Shown piece after piece: positions 1-10,913 of a stretch of 64,000 nt of DNA (positions within the stretch are counted from its first letter, which is position 1; each line of letters opens with the position of its first letter). Source of the DNA: Combretum micranthum (Eukaryota; Streptophyta; Magnoliopsida; Myrtales; Combretaceae); the NCBI GenBank assembly GCA_024138025.1, contig JAMXBD010000577.1:124001-188000 (forward strand), in the 5' to 3' direction. Below the pieces are notes generated by a model, which was given only the letters and a program-made list of their open reading frames with translations, ran no database searches and was not told the origin of the DNA. The translations under genes were made by a program, and so were the position numbers.

Positions 1-1200
1 AAGTCCAGACCACTTGGAGGGTGTTTGGCAAAACTAGTTGTGAGTAGTCTGGATTACTTGGACCCAAAAATGTTCATTTGGGTCATGGAATGTTTAGAAG
101 TGTCCTAGTAATTCAAATCACTTCCAAGTAGTTTAGGTTACTTGATAAGAAGTATGATTACTAACTTGAATAACTTTTGAAGAGTGTGGACTCATTATGT
201 TTTTCAACTTGCAGTTGAAGCATTTAATGCTTGGAAAAATTCAATGGTTTAAGAGAAATGGCTAGATCCTTTAGAGAACGTATAAATATAAGTTTTTGGG
301 CATTTGAAGTTGGCTATTAGAGCTTATTTATTGTATCCTAATCCTTATACATCACTCAGTGACAATTAACAACATTAGATTTAAATCTTGATCACTAACA
401 AAAATCTATAAGTCTTTGTTGATGGTCAATTTTGAACTTGTGCTCCTCAGGCCTAATATGATCCATTGAATACTTAAGTGAACTGAGATGGTAAGAACTC
501 TTTGATACCAAGATGATATGATAAGAACGCTCTGATACTAGGATGGTACGGGTGAAAATCTGTGTATTAGCCATTCTTAAGGTTTCTCTTAGTAGATCTT
601 TCACACAAGGGTTTATGTTTTAAGGTTTTTAATAAGCAACCAAAATAAAGTGATATGGATGATTCTTTTCTAGGATATTATGCACTAAGAAGAGATTGAA
701 CTAATCGTTTGACCAATCAATATAACGCATGATGGATAAAACATCACAAGAGCCATCACTCTATCACGGGATTAAAATAAAGAATAGAAAACAGAGAAGA
801 ACTCTCAATTTGTATTTAAGAGCTCAAAGTCAATTCTAAGGTCTTTTACAAATCAATGACTATTTATAGTAGTCCAAAACCTTAATAAAATATCAATAAA
901 ATGACTAAAATATCCTTAACATATATCCTAATAAAAGACTTAATTAAAGTAACTAAAATAAGAATGTTTAGAATTTTTGCAGATATACACAACCTGACGC
1001 ACAAGCTGTGTAGGTTGCTTGTATATAACGTCAAGAGAGTCAGAAAGTTATACACAACCTTCATACACAGGTCGTATAGGTTCCTTGTGTATAACTTCAG
1101 GAGAGGTTAGAAAGTTATACATGACCTTCATACACAATTATGTACTCTGCTCGTGTAGCCTCTCCATTTCACCATATTCAACACGAGTTATGTTGCTACT
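1..1200. other. Intergenic, degraded repeat DNA
   Basis: Apart from the primer-site relic, no gene is recognised. The 980-1165 segment holds several diverged copies of a motif like TACACAACCT / GTGTATAAC in both orientations. A similar motif cluster recurs near 60755-60910. All open frames are short and resemble no known protein. Confidence 0.4.
499..540 (-). repeat. Duplicated copia-type primer binding site of a degraded LTR element
   Basis: Read on the minus strand, 540-529 is TAGTATCAGAGC and 510-499 is TGGTATCAAAGA, two close matches 30 bp apart to the initiator-tRNA-Met primer site (TGGTATCAGAGC) that follows the 5' LTR of plant Ty1/copia elements. The sequence to the right, about 550-900, would be the 5' LTR; it has a TATA-like CTATAAATAG on the minus strand at 869-860. 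No coding domain of an element was recognised to the left, and no partner LTR was found. It is probably a truncated relic running off the window. Confidence 0.45.
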
Positions 1201-1203
1201 ACT

Positions 1204-2310
1204 GTCACGCCCTAAATAGTATCTTAAACATGACAGTTCATCATATATAATATTAAAGCTTAGGAACAACTATCTTAATAATGAAAAAGCTTTGATATTA
1301 TGCAAAGCATAGTTTCACAATAATAGGAGATGCCAGTGGAGTTATGCAATTTAAGAAGATAGAAATATAATAGGATACAAGAGATTCTAAACATAAACTT
1401 CATAACTTAAATATCAAAGTCTTACAACTCAAAGGTGCATACCCACATCAAAGTCTTATAGATTACAAATCATCAAGTCTTTCCAAAAAGTAAATAACTC
1501 TATATTAAAAGAAATTAATGAACTATGTAAGGAGATTTCTATGGAAGTCTACTTCCAAAATATTATCGTAAACTTCTTTTAAAAGCTCCAATGGTCATAG
1601 AAGTCCTTAAATGAGGAAGAATCCCCCTAGGGTACAACCAAAGATACTCCTACATCAAAATAAATCTATAGGGACATAAGCGCAACTTGCTTCGTGAGTA
1701 AATTCTCACAATAATGTACCCATACACGGAATACAAACAATCAAGTTTTTTAATCAAACATATGCAATGTGTCACGCCCCAAATGGTACTCTAAATGTGG
1801 TAGTCCATCTTACACAATACTCAAGCCGAAGAATAACTATCTTAGTCACGCAAAGGCTTTCATATCATGTACAAGGCGTACATCACAACCAAGGAACCCA
1901 TCGGAATAGCATAATTTTTATTGATAACAGTTAAGTAACAAGGCAAGGAGAATACTTATCATAAAACATAAACATGGTTGATTATAATTCTTATGGGCAC
2001 ACTCCGCTATTATCTTCAAGTCAATATAAATACACTTCTTAGAAATTTCCAAATACTAACATAGCATATATTACATATAAGGAATCTTACAAAGTAACTT
2101 TATCCTATGTTCTCATTGCCTTCATAAAAGTTTAACATCCATCCATGACTTCCTTAATGTCACGATCTTCGATTAAAGTCACAAGTATATATGTTTCAAC
2201 AAAATCTATGGGGGTATAACCTTACAACTAACTTAGTGAGATATTCATTTTCATTCGCACAATGATTTCAAACAAGTTCATTTAATTTTTCACGCATATG
2301 CTATGCATGC
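1204..2310. repeat. Tandem repeat of two ~560-bp units starting TGTCACGCC
   Basis: Unit A starts near 1204 and unit B at 1771. Both open with TGTCACGCC(C), then a GTA-C-T-TAAA stretch, then a segment near AACTATCTTA and an AAGGCTTTCATAT-like stretch. Their 3' parts also align: a GGGGTATAA/GGGACATAA motif, then CACAATGAT/CACAATAAT. A third copy begins at 63891 and runs off the right edge. The conserved TG start suggests the end of an LTR or other dispersed element, but no coding part was found. The end of unit B is approximate. Confidence 0.55.
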
Positions 2311-2702
2311 CATGTAATAATCACATGATTACACAAATATATGTAATTATCCAGAAACCATATATAGAACGAATTTACCCCTCTGCATCGAAGGTTAGGG
2401 AATTGTTGATGAAGATCCTCGACCTTCTACTGCTAATCCCCAGGCCCCCGCCCAAAGCGTTTGTTTAGCTCAGCTCCAAACCTAGAGTCGCATTCCCCAA
2501 GTGACTTGGATTCTCTAGGAAGGAACATAGCCCGTGTCCCAGCACGATAACAGCCAATCCAACTCTACGTGTCGGAGTAGCAGCGTTCCAAAAGAAATGT
2601 GCCTCGATGGATGTTGTACGTAAACATTTTATTTTTCTTAAGTCAAACCTTATTAAGGTTTTTTAGGGGCGCTCAAACAATTTAACAACAATAAGTAAGC
2701 AT
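2311..2702. other. Repeat DNA, locally GC-richer, no gene seen
   Basis: The segment 2430-2610 is noticeably richer in G and C than its surroundings but has no convincing open frame in any of the six readings. It lies between the tandem repeat and the first copy of the long direct repeat and probably belongs to the same dead element. Confidence 0.3.
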
Positions 2703-3240
2703 ACATGTAGGTAAACAAAATACTTAAACAAACAATTCGAAGTTACGATATTCTTAATTCTCATTTCATCACATAATCATAGAATCACATATCACTGAAT
2801 TCCCCATACATGTCCATTTTTATCTTTCCTTAGTTTTCTAATGCAACTATTCTACAAGTACAAGAAAGTAACGAAATTAAGAGGAATAATTCACTCATCC
2901 ATTTCGTAATCATCTTAGTCATAGTAATCCTCAAGAAGGAAAATCTCATATTCTACGTCACCTAGACAAAAGAAATACTCATGATGAGTATTTTGTAAAA
3001 ATTCTATTTAAACTTTCCAATTCTATTTTACTATGTTTATCAAAAATCGCATAGAATGAAATTCCAACTTAAAATGGCTATAACTTGCTCATTTTAACTC
3101 GGAATTTTGCATATAACATACAGTTTTCTACCTATTCGAAAAGATTTATCCATTTTTAAGGTTATTTTTGTCATATAAGGTTGTTTAGGTTCCAAAATCG
3201 TAGGGCACAGATTCATCACGAAAATTGTAGTTTTCAAAAC
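2703..3240 (+). repeat. Long direct repeat, copy 1
   Basis: Diverged copy of 5283-5800. Aligned landmarks include TTCGA-GTT-CGATAT at the left, CCATTTTTATCTTT, CTACAAGTAC, CTCACT-A-CCATTT, a GGCTATAAC/GGTCATAAC followed by CTCATTTTAACTC, then TCCATTT-TAAGGTTATTTT, and finally a CTAGGG/GTAGGG-CAGATT end. The copies lie about 2.58 kb apart in the same orientation. They are non-coding. Confidence 0.6.
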
Positions 3241-3320
3241 ACAAGTTTGCAAACATTTCCTTATCCAAAAATACTTGTACTAAAAATATAGATATTAGCA
3301 CAGTTGGAAAAATCCTTTGA

Positions 3321-3342
3321 ATATATATATATATATATATAT
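3321..3342. repeat. (TA)n microsatellite
   Basis: An uninterrupted run of alternating T and A of about 22 bases. Confidence 0.9.
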
Positions 3343-5282
3343 AGATCCATATTGTATGTAAGATTCTAATGGTATTGTCTTAATGATTATATTTCGTAAA
3401 ATAATGTCTTGCGGTTTTAAAGACTTGTATTTTAACAATTTCTTTCCTAAGTGTTTTGAAAGAATTTCATAATTTCTTGAGTTATTATAAGTATATTCTT
3501 TTTTTTCTAATTTCTTTTCTAAAATAAATTTTCTCTTAGCTTTAGTCTTTTACAAATTTTACTTCTAGTGATAAAAATGAAGTTTTCAAGAGTTTTATTA
3601 AGTTATTGATAACTTATAATAATTTGAGTTGTGTATATTTTCTTTTTAAGAAATGACTTTGATAAGCAAGTCTTTTTCTCATATTTTCATTTTCCAACTT
3701 CTTAAAGAAAGCAAACTTTATTTCTAACACTTGGTCTTTTAACTTTTTGACCAATTTTACTTGGAAGGAAATCATGTTTTAATATTTTCTTAAGTTTTTT
3801 ATAATATCTATTGTTTTTGAAATCTCTACTATTTATATTCTTTTATTTCTTTGAAAATGAGTTTATCATTTAGAAACCTTGTCAAACTTTTATTTTTCTA
3901 AATAAGTTTATAATTTAGTGAGTTGATTTTATCTTAATTTATAAAACCTAGTCTAGTTAGTACTTTTTATTATGGAGTTGGTAAAAATTTTTATAAGTAA
4001 GCTTTTTGAGAAAATTTTATTTATCAAATAATTATTATGATTAAGTTTTAATAAACTTTATGTGACTTATCATAATAAAAGAAAAATGTTTATTTTGTTA
4101 GTTAATTTCTTTGAGAACAAAAATCATTTTTATTTTTATTTAAGAAAAGTCTTGGTGGGTTTGAAAAGAGGTTGTAGAAATAATTTTTTCTAGATGGGTG
4201 ATAACAAAATCTTGATGTATACAAAGAGAGTTTGGTTTCATTTCTCCTTTGGTTCCTTGGTAAAATTATCCTTGTTGTCACTTAGGAAAACTTTGAGAAG
4301 AAGTTGTAAAAATATATTTTCTAAGTTGTTGTTGACAAGTTGCTTTATTTAGTGACTAGTTATATATTTAAAGAGTTTTAGTTTCAAGTTCATCTATTAA
4401 AGAAAATTTAAAATTCCACTTTAAATGTTGTTGAGACAATATCATTATGAGGATGCATGTATATGAGCATGTAATATGAAAATGATGAAAATATAAGAAA
4501 AAAAAAGTAAGAAGCAAGATAATAATAATAAGCAATGTAATAATATTAAGTATTGAGAACCTTAGCTTCATCATGGTATCTCGGTTAAGCATTGGGAGCC
4601 TTAGCTTCATCAAGGCATCCTAGGACTAAGAATAGATTAGTCCCAAAAAGAAAGAGAAAAGAAAGAAAAAGTTGTTTTGACTTGATGCAGACAAGTCTAA
4701 GACTAGAAAGATAGTATGAAAATAAATAAATAAATAACAAGTGAGCTTATATGCTCTAAAGAATATATATAGATACATAAATATATTTAGTTAGATATGA
4801 ATAAGAAGTTAGCATAATAACAACAATAATATGAGCAAAGTATAATAACAACATAAAAATATAGAAATGGATGTTTATGAACAAGAACAATACATGAACA
4901 TAGTGTAGCTTCCATAACATTAAGTTTAGGAAACTCATACTATTTTTATGTAAAGTTACATGACATGGTAGTAAAAATATAAAAAGAATTTTTACCTAAA
5001 TAGAAGTGTAGAGTAGCATGAGTAAATGAGTTTTATGTATGAAGAAGAAGAAGAAAGCTTAAGAGTATTTTGGAAGAGTTATGGCTAGAGTATTTGAGAG
5101 TAGATTTTGAGAGAGTTTTGGTAATAAAATGAGCTGTGTGAAAGAATGAAAGAGGAAAGGGGTGACTCAACTTCATGCCAGGTATGAACATTTTGTTAAT
5201 CATCCCCAACCAAGTTGATGTCAATTTTTCTAGTGACCATCGAGATATGCACATACAAGACAACATGGTAACGAAACAAAAA
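3343..5282. other. AT-rich spacer between direct repeats, no gene seen
   Basis: Long T-rich then A-rich DNA with many stop codons in every frame. There is a GAAGAAGAAGAA run near 5040-5055. The open frames of 60-80 codons show simple-sequence composition and no family resemblance. It is likely non-coding interior of an old element. Confidence 0.35.
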
Positions 5283-5800
5283 CATTAATCAACAATTCGA
5301 GTTTCGATATATTTATCTTTCGTTTACCAAGCACCATGAACCCATGATGATCCCACATGCAATTCCATTTTTATCTTTTCCCTATATTCTAGTGATTCAT
5401 GCTACAAGTACATACAAGAATACGTAAAATAACGGAGGTAAACTCACTTAACCATTTGGCATCTTCTAGTCAAAGTAATGCTTCGGGAATGGAGCTTCGA
5501 AATTTGTGTCACATATATAAAATAAATATCCAGAATGAGTATTTAACATTGGTTTTACTCAATTTTTTTACTCTATCAACTCTATTCGCAATAAATTTCC
5601 CAATTGCTAAGTTTAGACTTTAAAATGGTCATAACTAACTCATTTTAACTCTTATTTTTGCATAGGAGTAGTTGATTTCTACTTATTTCGGATGCTTAAT
5701 CCATTTCTAAGGTTATTTTAAGTATTTAAGGTGATTTATGGCTTAGAATCCCTAGGGTCAGATTACGCCCATATTTGTAATCAAGTTCATATTAACACAT
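5283..5800 (+). repeat. Long direct repeat, copy 2
   Basis: Partner of 2703-3240, aligned over roughly 500 bp in the same orientation with many small differences. The pair could be the two LTRs of an old element or two copies of an internal non-coding tract. No primer binding site or target duplication was identified beside either one. Confidence 0.6.
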
Positions 5801-6829
5801 TTGCGAGTTTCATCCTTTATAACTCTTTTAAGGCAAGCATATTTATTATTTATATATTTAAACACAATAAAAAACTCAATAATTTATAATATATACATAA
5901 TCCTAGTGATATTGCTCAAAATATAATTTTTACTAGATGGCCTTTGTAATAAGTTAAGGAAACTTAGGCTTATGAAAAATAGCTTTGAAAACGTTGAAGT
6001 GAAATTTATTCCTTAGGACTTAAAATGAAAGATTCACACTTGAAATAAAGTGTTACACTTCGTTTTATCTTTTTGCAAATTTTGGTTAAATTTTTATTTG
6101 AAAACTTATTTATTGAAACATTGATCTTTATGTATTTTTCAAGAGAAAGATTTCAACTTGTAAAAGTCTCTAAAGCTTATGTTTATGTCTCAGCTTTTAT
6201 AGGAAAATAGGAGATTGGTTTTGTTTTTAAATTGTTCTTTTTACAATGGTTTTCCTATGTATTAAAAATAATATTTAGAAAATATTTTACATAACAAAGA
6301 ATTATCAATATATAGGGTTTAGGAAATTCACTTTTAGCATAATAACAACATCACTATAAGCATTTATGCACATGAATATGAAACTAAACTAAAAAATTTT
6401 CCAATTATTATAAAGATCTTAACGTATAAGGGTATCAAGGATAATAATAAAATATAGAGATAATCAAAATAAAAATATGGAAGTCTTAGCTATAATTAAG
6501 GCTTTCAAGGACTTAAATTAACATAGTCACCTTGTAAAATAAATAAAAAGGAAACAAGATAAAGCAAAGTAAAGTGGGAATCTTGGATTTTTGTCAAGAC
6601 TTGCCAAGATTTGAAATGATCTAGTCTTCTTCGAACTTGAATATGGATAAGTCTAGGACTATAAATTGACTAATGTTATTATGACTTGAAATGGATAAGT
6701 CTAAACATGAAAATAAATTACTTGAAAGTAAAAGACACAAATAAACAAGTTAGATTAGTGAGTAATAAGCTCTAAAGTATATATATATATTATATATATA
6801 CATATCTATACTATTAAATCAAAACCACT
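5801..6829. other. AT-rich intergenic DNA, nothing identified
   Basis: No coding resemblance on either strand. There is a (TA)n-like run near 6779-6800. Confidence 0.3.
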
Positions 6830-7200
6830 CCTTTGGTGTTTTTAGTGTAAATATTTTTAATATAATATTTTTAGCATATGGGTATAAAATATTTTTCATA
6901 TCCCTAAAATCATGAAAATTAAATAGAGTTTGAATATAATTAAATAAGGGTCGAATAGTCATAATCTTTTCATTTTTTAGCATGTGGGCATAAATCATGA
7001 AATTAAATAGGTTTGAATAAAATTAAATAGGAGTTGAATAGACATATTCTTTTCCACGTAAAATATTTTTGGTATCCCTAAAATTATGATTTTAAATAAG
7101 GTATGAATAGAATTAAATAGGGGTTGAATAGATATAGTTTTTTCCTTTTCTAGCATATGTGCATAAAATATTTTTGGTATCCCTGAAATCATGAAATTCA
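6830..7200. repeat. Degenerate tandem repeat, period about 90-120 bp
   Basis: Three to four units carry the same order of words: AGCATATGGGTATAAAATATTTTT, TATCCCTAAAATCATGA, a TTAAATA-GG-TTGAATA segment and AATAGACATA. Units begin near 6877, 6979, 7055 (partial) and 7158. Indels make the period uneven. It is non-coding. Confidence 0.65.
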
Positions 7201-7899
7201 TGTATCTTTATATATCGATCGAAACCCATGATACCATATTTATGCATGGTAATTATCCAACATAGAGAAGTTACATATGGAAAACACAATTGTAATTATG
7301 ATTTGTAATTAATTTTCTAATTTTTAGGACTAATTAAGGTTGTCCTCTTACAACATGTAAAAACAATATATCTATTTAATTTATATATATTGGGTTGTTT
7401 TATTTATACATGTATTGCAGGTGCATCATCTGCTTATAAATACTTATATAAAAGTTAGATTAGTTAAAATAAATATAATGAACAAAAACATGCCAAAGCT
7501 TGAGTCATGTATGATATTCATGTATTTTCATTCCTAGCCGTTGAGAATCATGGGGGATATTTTCTTTAGGATCTTGCATGAATAACTACATGATCATAAG
7601 TAGCAAAAAAAAAAAAAAAAAGAAAAACTATATGATGATAATATAGAGGAAGTGTTTAAAGGTTTACTTAAAGAAGAAATGAAAGTGAGAGAGACAAAAA
7701 GGGGAGGGAGGTTAGGGTTGTGGCGGCATCAGCAAGGAGAGGGAGAGGGGGAGAAAAAATTTTGCGAGAGAAATTTAAGATAGTTTAAATAAGGAGAGGG
7801 ATGTAAAGTGTGAAAAAAGTGAGAGGAGTGATGGGTATTTATAGAAGAAAAATGAGGGACTTAAAGTAGAAAATTTAACTAAAAAAAAAAAATAAAATT
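7201..7899. other. Intergenic, no gene; purine-rich tract
   Basis: Positions 7660-7800 are rich in GA and GGGAG on the + strand, as seen in plant 5' leaders or LTR borders, but no open frame follows. A TATTTATAG word lies near 7837-7845. Confidence 0.3.
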
Positions 7900-7949
7900 G
7901 GGGGATTGGGGGTGGGTCTTAGTATGGGGGTGGGGGTGAGGTGGGGGTG
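7900..7949 (+). other. G-quadruplex candidate
   Basis: Within 50 bases the + strand has runs of five, five, three, five, five and five Gs separated by loops of 1-9 bases. This fits the usual pattern for a stable intramolecular G-quadruplex. It stands out strongly from the AT-rich surroundings. No gene is adjacent; it lies among repeat DNA. Confidence 0.7.
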
Positions 7950-8990
7950 TTTGTCGGTGATACTCTTTTCGTGTAGGGGGAGATAACTATTGACGAACGT
8001 ATTTAGACAAAACTTAGCCTAATTCAAGTAAGGCATGAGTTAGCTCCTTAATTGGCTACCAACTCCCTTGAGCATGCTTAGCTTTCCTCAACTCCTTTGA
8101 TTAAACTCTATACACATAATTAGGAAAAAAAAAACACTCGGTTATACTTTTACACTCGACTTAAGGTCTCACTACTGTACCACGATACCCCACTTGCCCA
8201 TATTCTTAGGACAAAGGCTTAGCGGTTATATAATCCCTTAGCATAATACCTTCATGATCTCCATCACCTCCACATACAGGGTAACTGCCTCTAAGATGGT
8301 CTATAAATATCCAATTGGATACCCTTCAATAACAACTCTTGTAACCTTTGATTATTACTTTACCATCATTTATTAATTTGAATACCTAACTAGCTTGATC
8401 ATCACGGTGGTCGCACCATATAACCCCTCAATGCCTACCGACCCTTTGTAATTTTGCAGGCCCACTAATCTAGTGGTCCAAATCCAACATTCTCTATCGA
8501 CAAACTAAGAGACTAGCACTTATACTTTTTTTTGCCCTTCCTTAAAGGTAGTAACATTGATTTGTCTACTAGTATATCAAATCAATATCTTCACATCGTT
8601 ATGTAAGATACAACTTACCTAAACTAATACATATCATATATATATAACATTATATTTCAAAGAAACAAAGATAAAAGACATAATATATACTAATAAGATA
8701 CATTTGAGATTTTTAAAAAAATATTGCTAAACATACTAGATCATTTGAAAAAAAGGCCTTAAAATGGGGCACTCAATATTAAAACCTAATTTTTTTTTTT
8801 TTTTTAAATAATTTTTTCAAGTCATATAAAAAATATTCACTTTACTATTAATCATACAAGAAGAATGCAGGCACTTAAATAAATATAAATTGTTGTTATA
8901 AGATAAAATAAAAACTTACTACATAGATTAATATGGTAAAAAATTATCATCATATTAGCATATCATGATGATAAGAAAAAATGATAGAAA
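7950..8990. other. Intergenic, nothing identified
   Basis: No coding frame with family resemblance. A TCTATAAATATCC promoter-like word lies at about 8300, without a gene after it on either strand. Confidence 0.3.
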
Positions 8991-9349
8991 AAAATTGCAA
9001 ATTATCCCATTTACTAAGGTGTGGATCATCTTTTAAACTTTCAAAGTGCGCTTTTAGATCCTAAACTTTCAACATTTGACACTGTTAAGGATAATCAACA
9101 TTTTCCATGTTCACTTTAAAAATTTAAGGGTTAATTTGCATATAGACAAAAGTTTAGAGGTAGAATCTATACATACATGAAAGTTCGAGGGGTAATTTGC
9201 AATTTTCTTTTTCTTTTTTCTTTTTAATGAAAAGTGTTAATTGTTTTTAACCCTAGTGAAAGTTTAAGGATCAAAAAGCGTAATTTGAAAGTTTAAAGGA
9301 TGAATATGTAACTTAGTAAAAATTTAGAGCGGTAATTTGCTATTTCCCT
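8991..9349. mobile_element. MITE-like inverted-repeat element
   Basis: The left end AAATTGCAAATTA-CCC is mirrored on the other strand by the right end AGGGAAATAGCAAATTACC, and further inward words (TTTACTAAG; AAACTTTCA) pair as well. There is no open frame. The length of about 360 bp and long imperfect terminal repeats fit a non-autonomous DNA element. The superfamily is unclear and no target duplication was found. Confidence 0.5.
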
Positions 9350-9898
9350 AAAATAATTATAATAAAGGAAGGTAGATAGTTCTTATTCAATAATAAGTGG
9401 TTTTCTTTTTCATTTTATAGATAGAAATACTTTATTAATGTTTTTATTAAGCCAATCTAATGCCTATTAATTCAACTCAAAAAATCCAATATATAATTTT
9501 TTTTACAAATAACCCACCTCTTAATTTATCCACTAGTCTTCATTGCTCTCTGTCATCTCTCTCTTTCATCATTTCATGCCATGGGTTTTTTTAGCCTATC
9601 CTTTTTGCTTCCACCTTCTCTTTGCTCACTCATTATTTCTTTCATCAATCACACGTACTCTTCTCATGCACTACCCATATGCACACCTTTCTTTTTAATG
9701 AAAAGGTTATCTATATTCTAGATATATATTTATAATAGTTGCAATTGAAATTCATACGTCCTAGAAATTATTAATTATAATTATATCATTGTTAATTAAA
9801 TGCATTATTGTTTTATTATAACATAAATAAGAACAAATAGATTTTTTTATCAACTAAAGGAAATTATTAAGATGTAAATATTATAATAATAACTAGAG
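9350..9898. other. AT-rich intergenic DNA
   Basis: There is a pyrimidine-rich stretch at 9540-9700 (CTCTC, TTCTTTC), but no coding frame or element ends were recognised. Confidence 0.3.
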
Positions 9899-10640
9899 TG
9901 GAACATGTATCTAACATTGTTTAAAAAAAATACATAAATATAAATTGTACAAAAAAATATCAAATTAGTGTCAGTATATCGCATCTAGGAGTAAAGATAT
10001 AAATATTTCTACTTCTATCACATATCCAAAGCAAGATACAGCGACATAGGCAATATAACTTTTAGGAGCATATCACACATTGGATGTGCAATACATGTAA
10101 TATTACATGTGTATTGATAGTTGGATTTGTGATATAAGTCCAAGGTATATCACACATCCAACGTGCGATACATATGTAATTTAAAAAAAAAAAAATTGTA
10201 TCATACTTTTAAGGTGTGATAGAACAACACTATTCTTATAAATCTCTTTCCACATATTGGTTTTGTGGATTTTTTTTAGAGTACATTATACATATAATAC
10301 TCTCTACTTACAAAAAAAAAAAAAAATCCACAAAACCAAACTATTGAAAAAAATTATAGAAACAGTGTCCCAGTATCACATCAATAGTTTTTTTTGTAAA
10401 TTACATGTCCAACGAGCGATATACATGTAATTATATATGTATCGCTCATTGAACATGCGATACATAAGATCCTAAAAGTTTTATCACCTAGATCGCTGTA
10501 TCTCGCTTTGGACGTGCGATACAAGTAGAAATATTTGTATTTCCACTTGAGATACAACATAAATACTAATTTGTTTTTTTTTTTTTTACAATTTGTATTT
10601 ATGTTTTTTTTTTTTCAAACAAGGTTAGACGCCTGTTCCA
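9899..10640. mobile_element. Foldback MITE with ~350-bp inverted arms
   Basis: The left end TGGAACATGTATCTAACATTG pairs with the reverse complement of the right end, TGGAACAGGCGTCTAACCTTG. Pairing continues inward for hundreds of bases: the ATTTGTATTTATG block, the GAAATATTTGTAT block and the GCGATACA-rich block. The loop is a short A-rich segment near 10290-10330 containing TCCACAAAACCA and its complement. The whole could form one long hairpin. It has no open frame. It ends about 215 bp upstream of the RPA49 start codon. Related sequences lie in introns at 33160-33470 and 37450-37745. Confidence 0.75.
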
Positions 10641-10827
10641 TCCATTGACAGTTGATTATATACTGTAATATTCTCTAATAATTAAAATAGAAAATGTTAC
10701 AGGTCTAATTTTGTTATGAAACCGGATTGGTATGTCATTGATCGGTTCGGTTTTATACTCAGTCCGACATGGCCAAGTTTTAGACATTTGCTTTCCCCTT
10801 AATCTTCTCCGATAAAACCACTCCCAA

Positions 10828-10913
10828 AAGCCCTAAACCTCCAGAGTTCCAGCTATGGAGATCGCAGACTCCATGGGCACAGAAACCAAGAAGAAGAAAA
10901 AGAAAAACCCTAA
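10828..10913 (+). promoter_or_regulatory. telo-box-like words at the RPA49 start
   Basis: AAACCCTAA lies at 10905-10913 inside the first coding exon, and a related CCCTAAACC at about 10832-10840 in the leader. Such AAACCCTA words are known near the 5' ends of many plant ribosome-biogenesis and translation genes. Their position fits this gene's role, but short AT-rich words also arise by chance and no function is shown here. Confidence 0.35.

Noticed and set aside
6830..7200. CRISPR-like array
   Set aside because: Units are about 100 bp, diverged and without unique spacers. The window is plant nuclear DNA.
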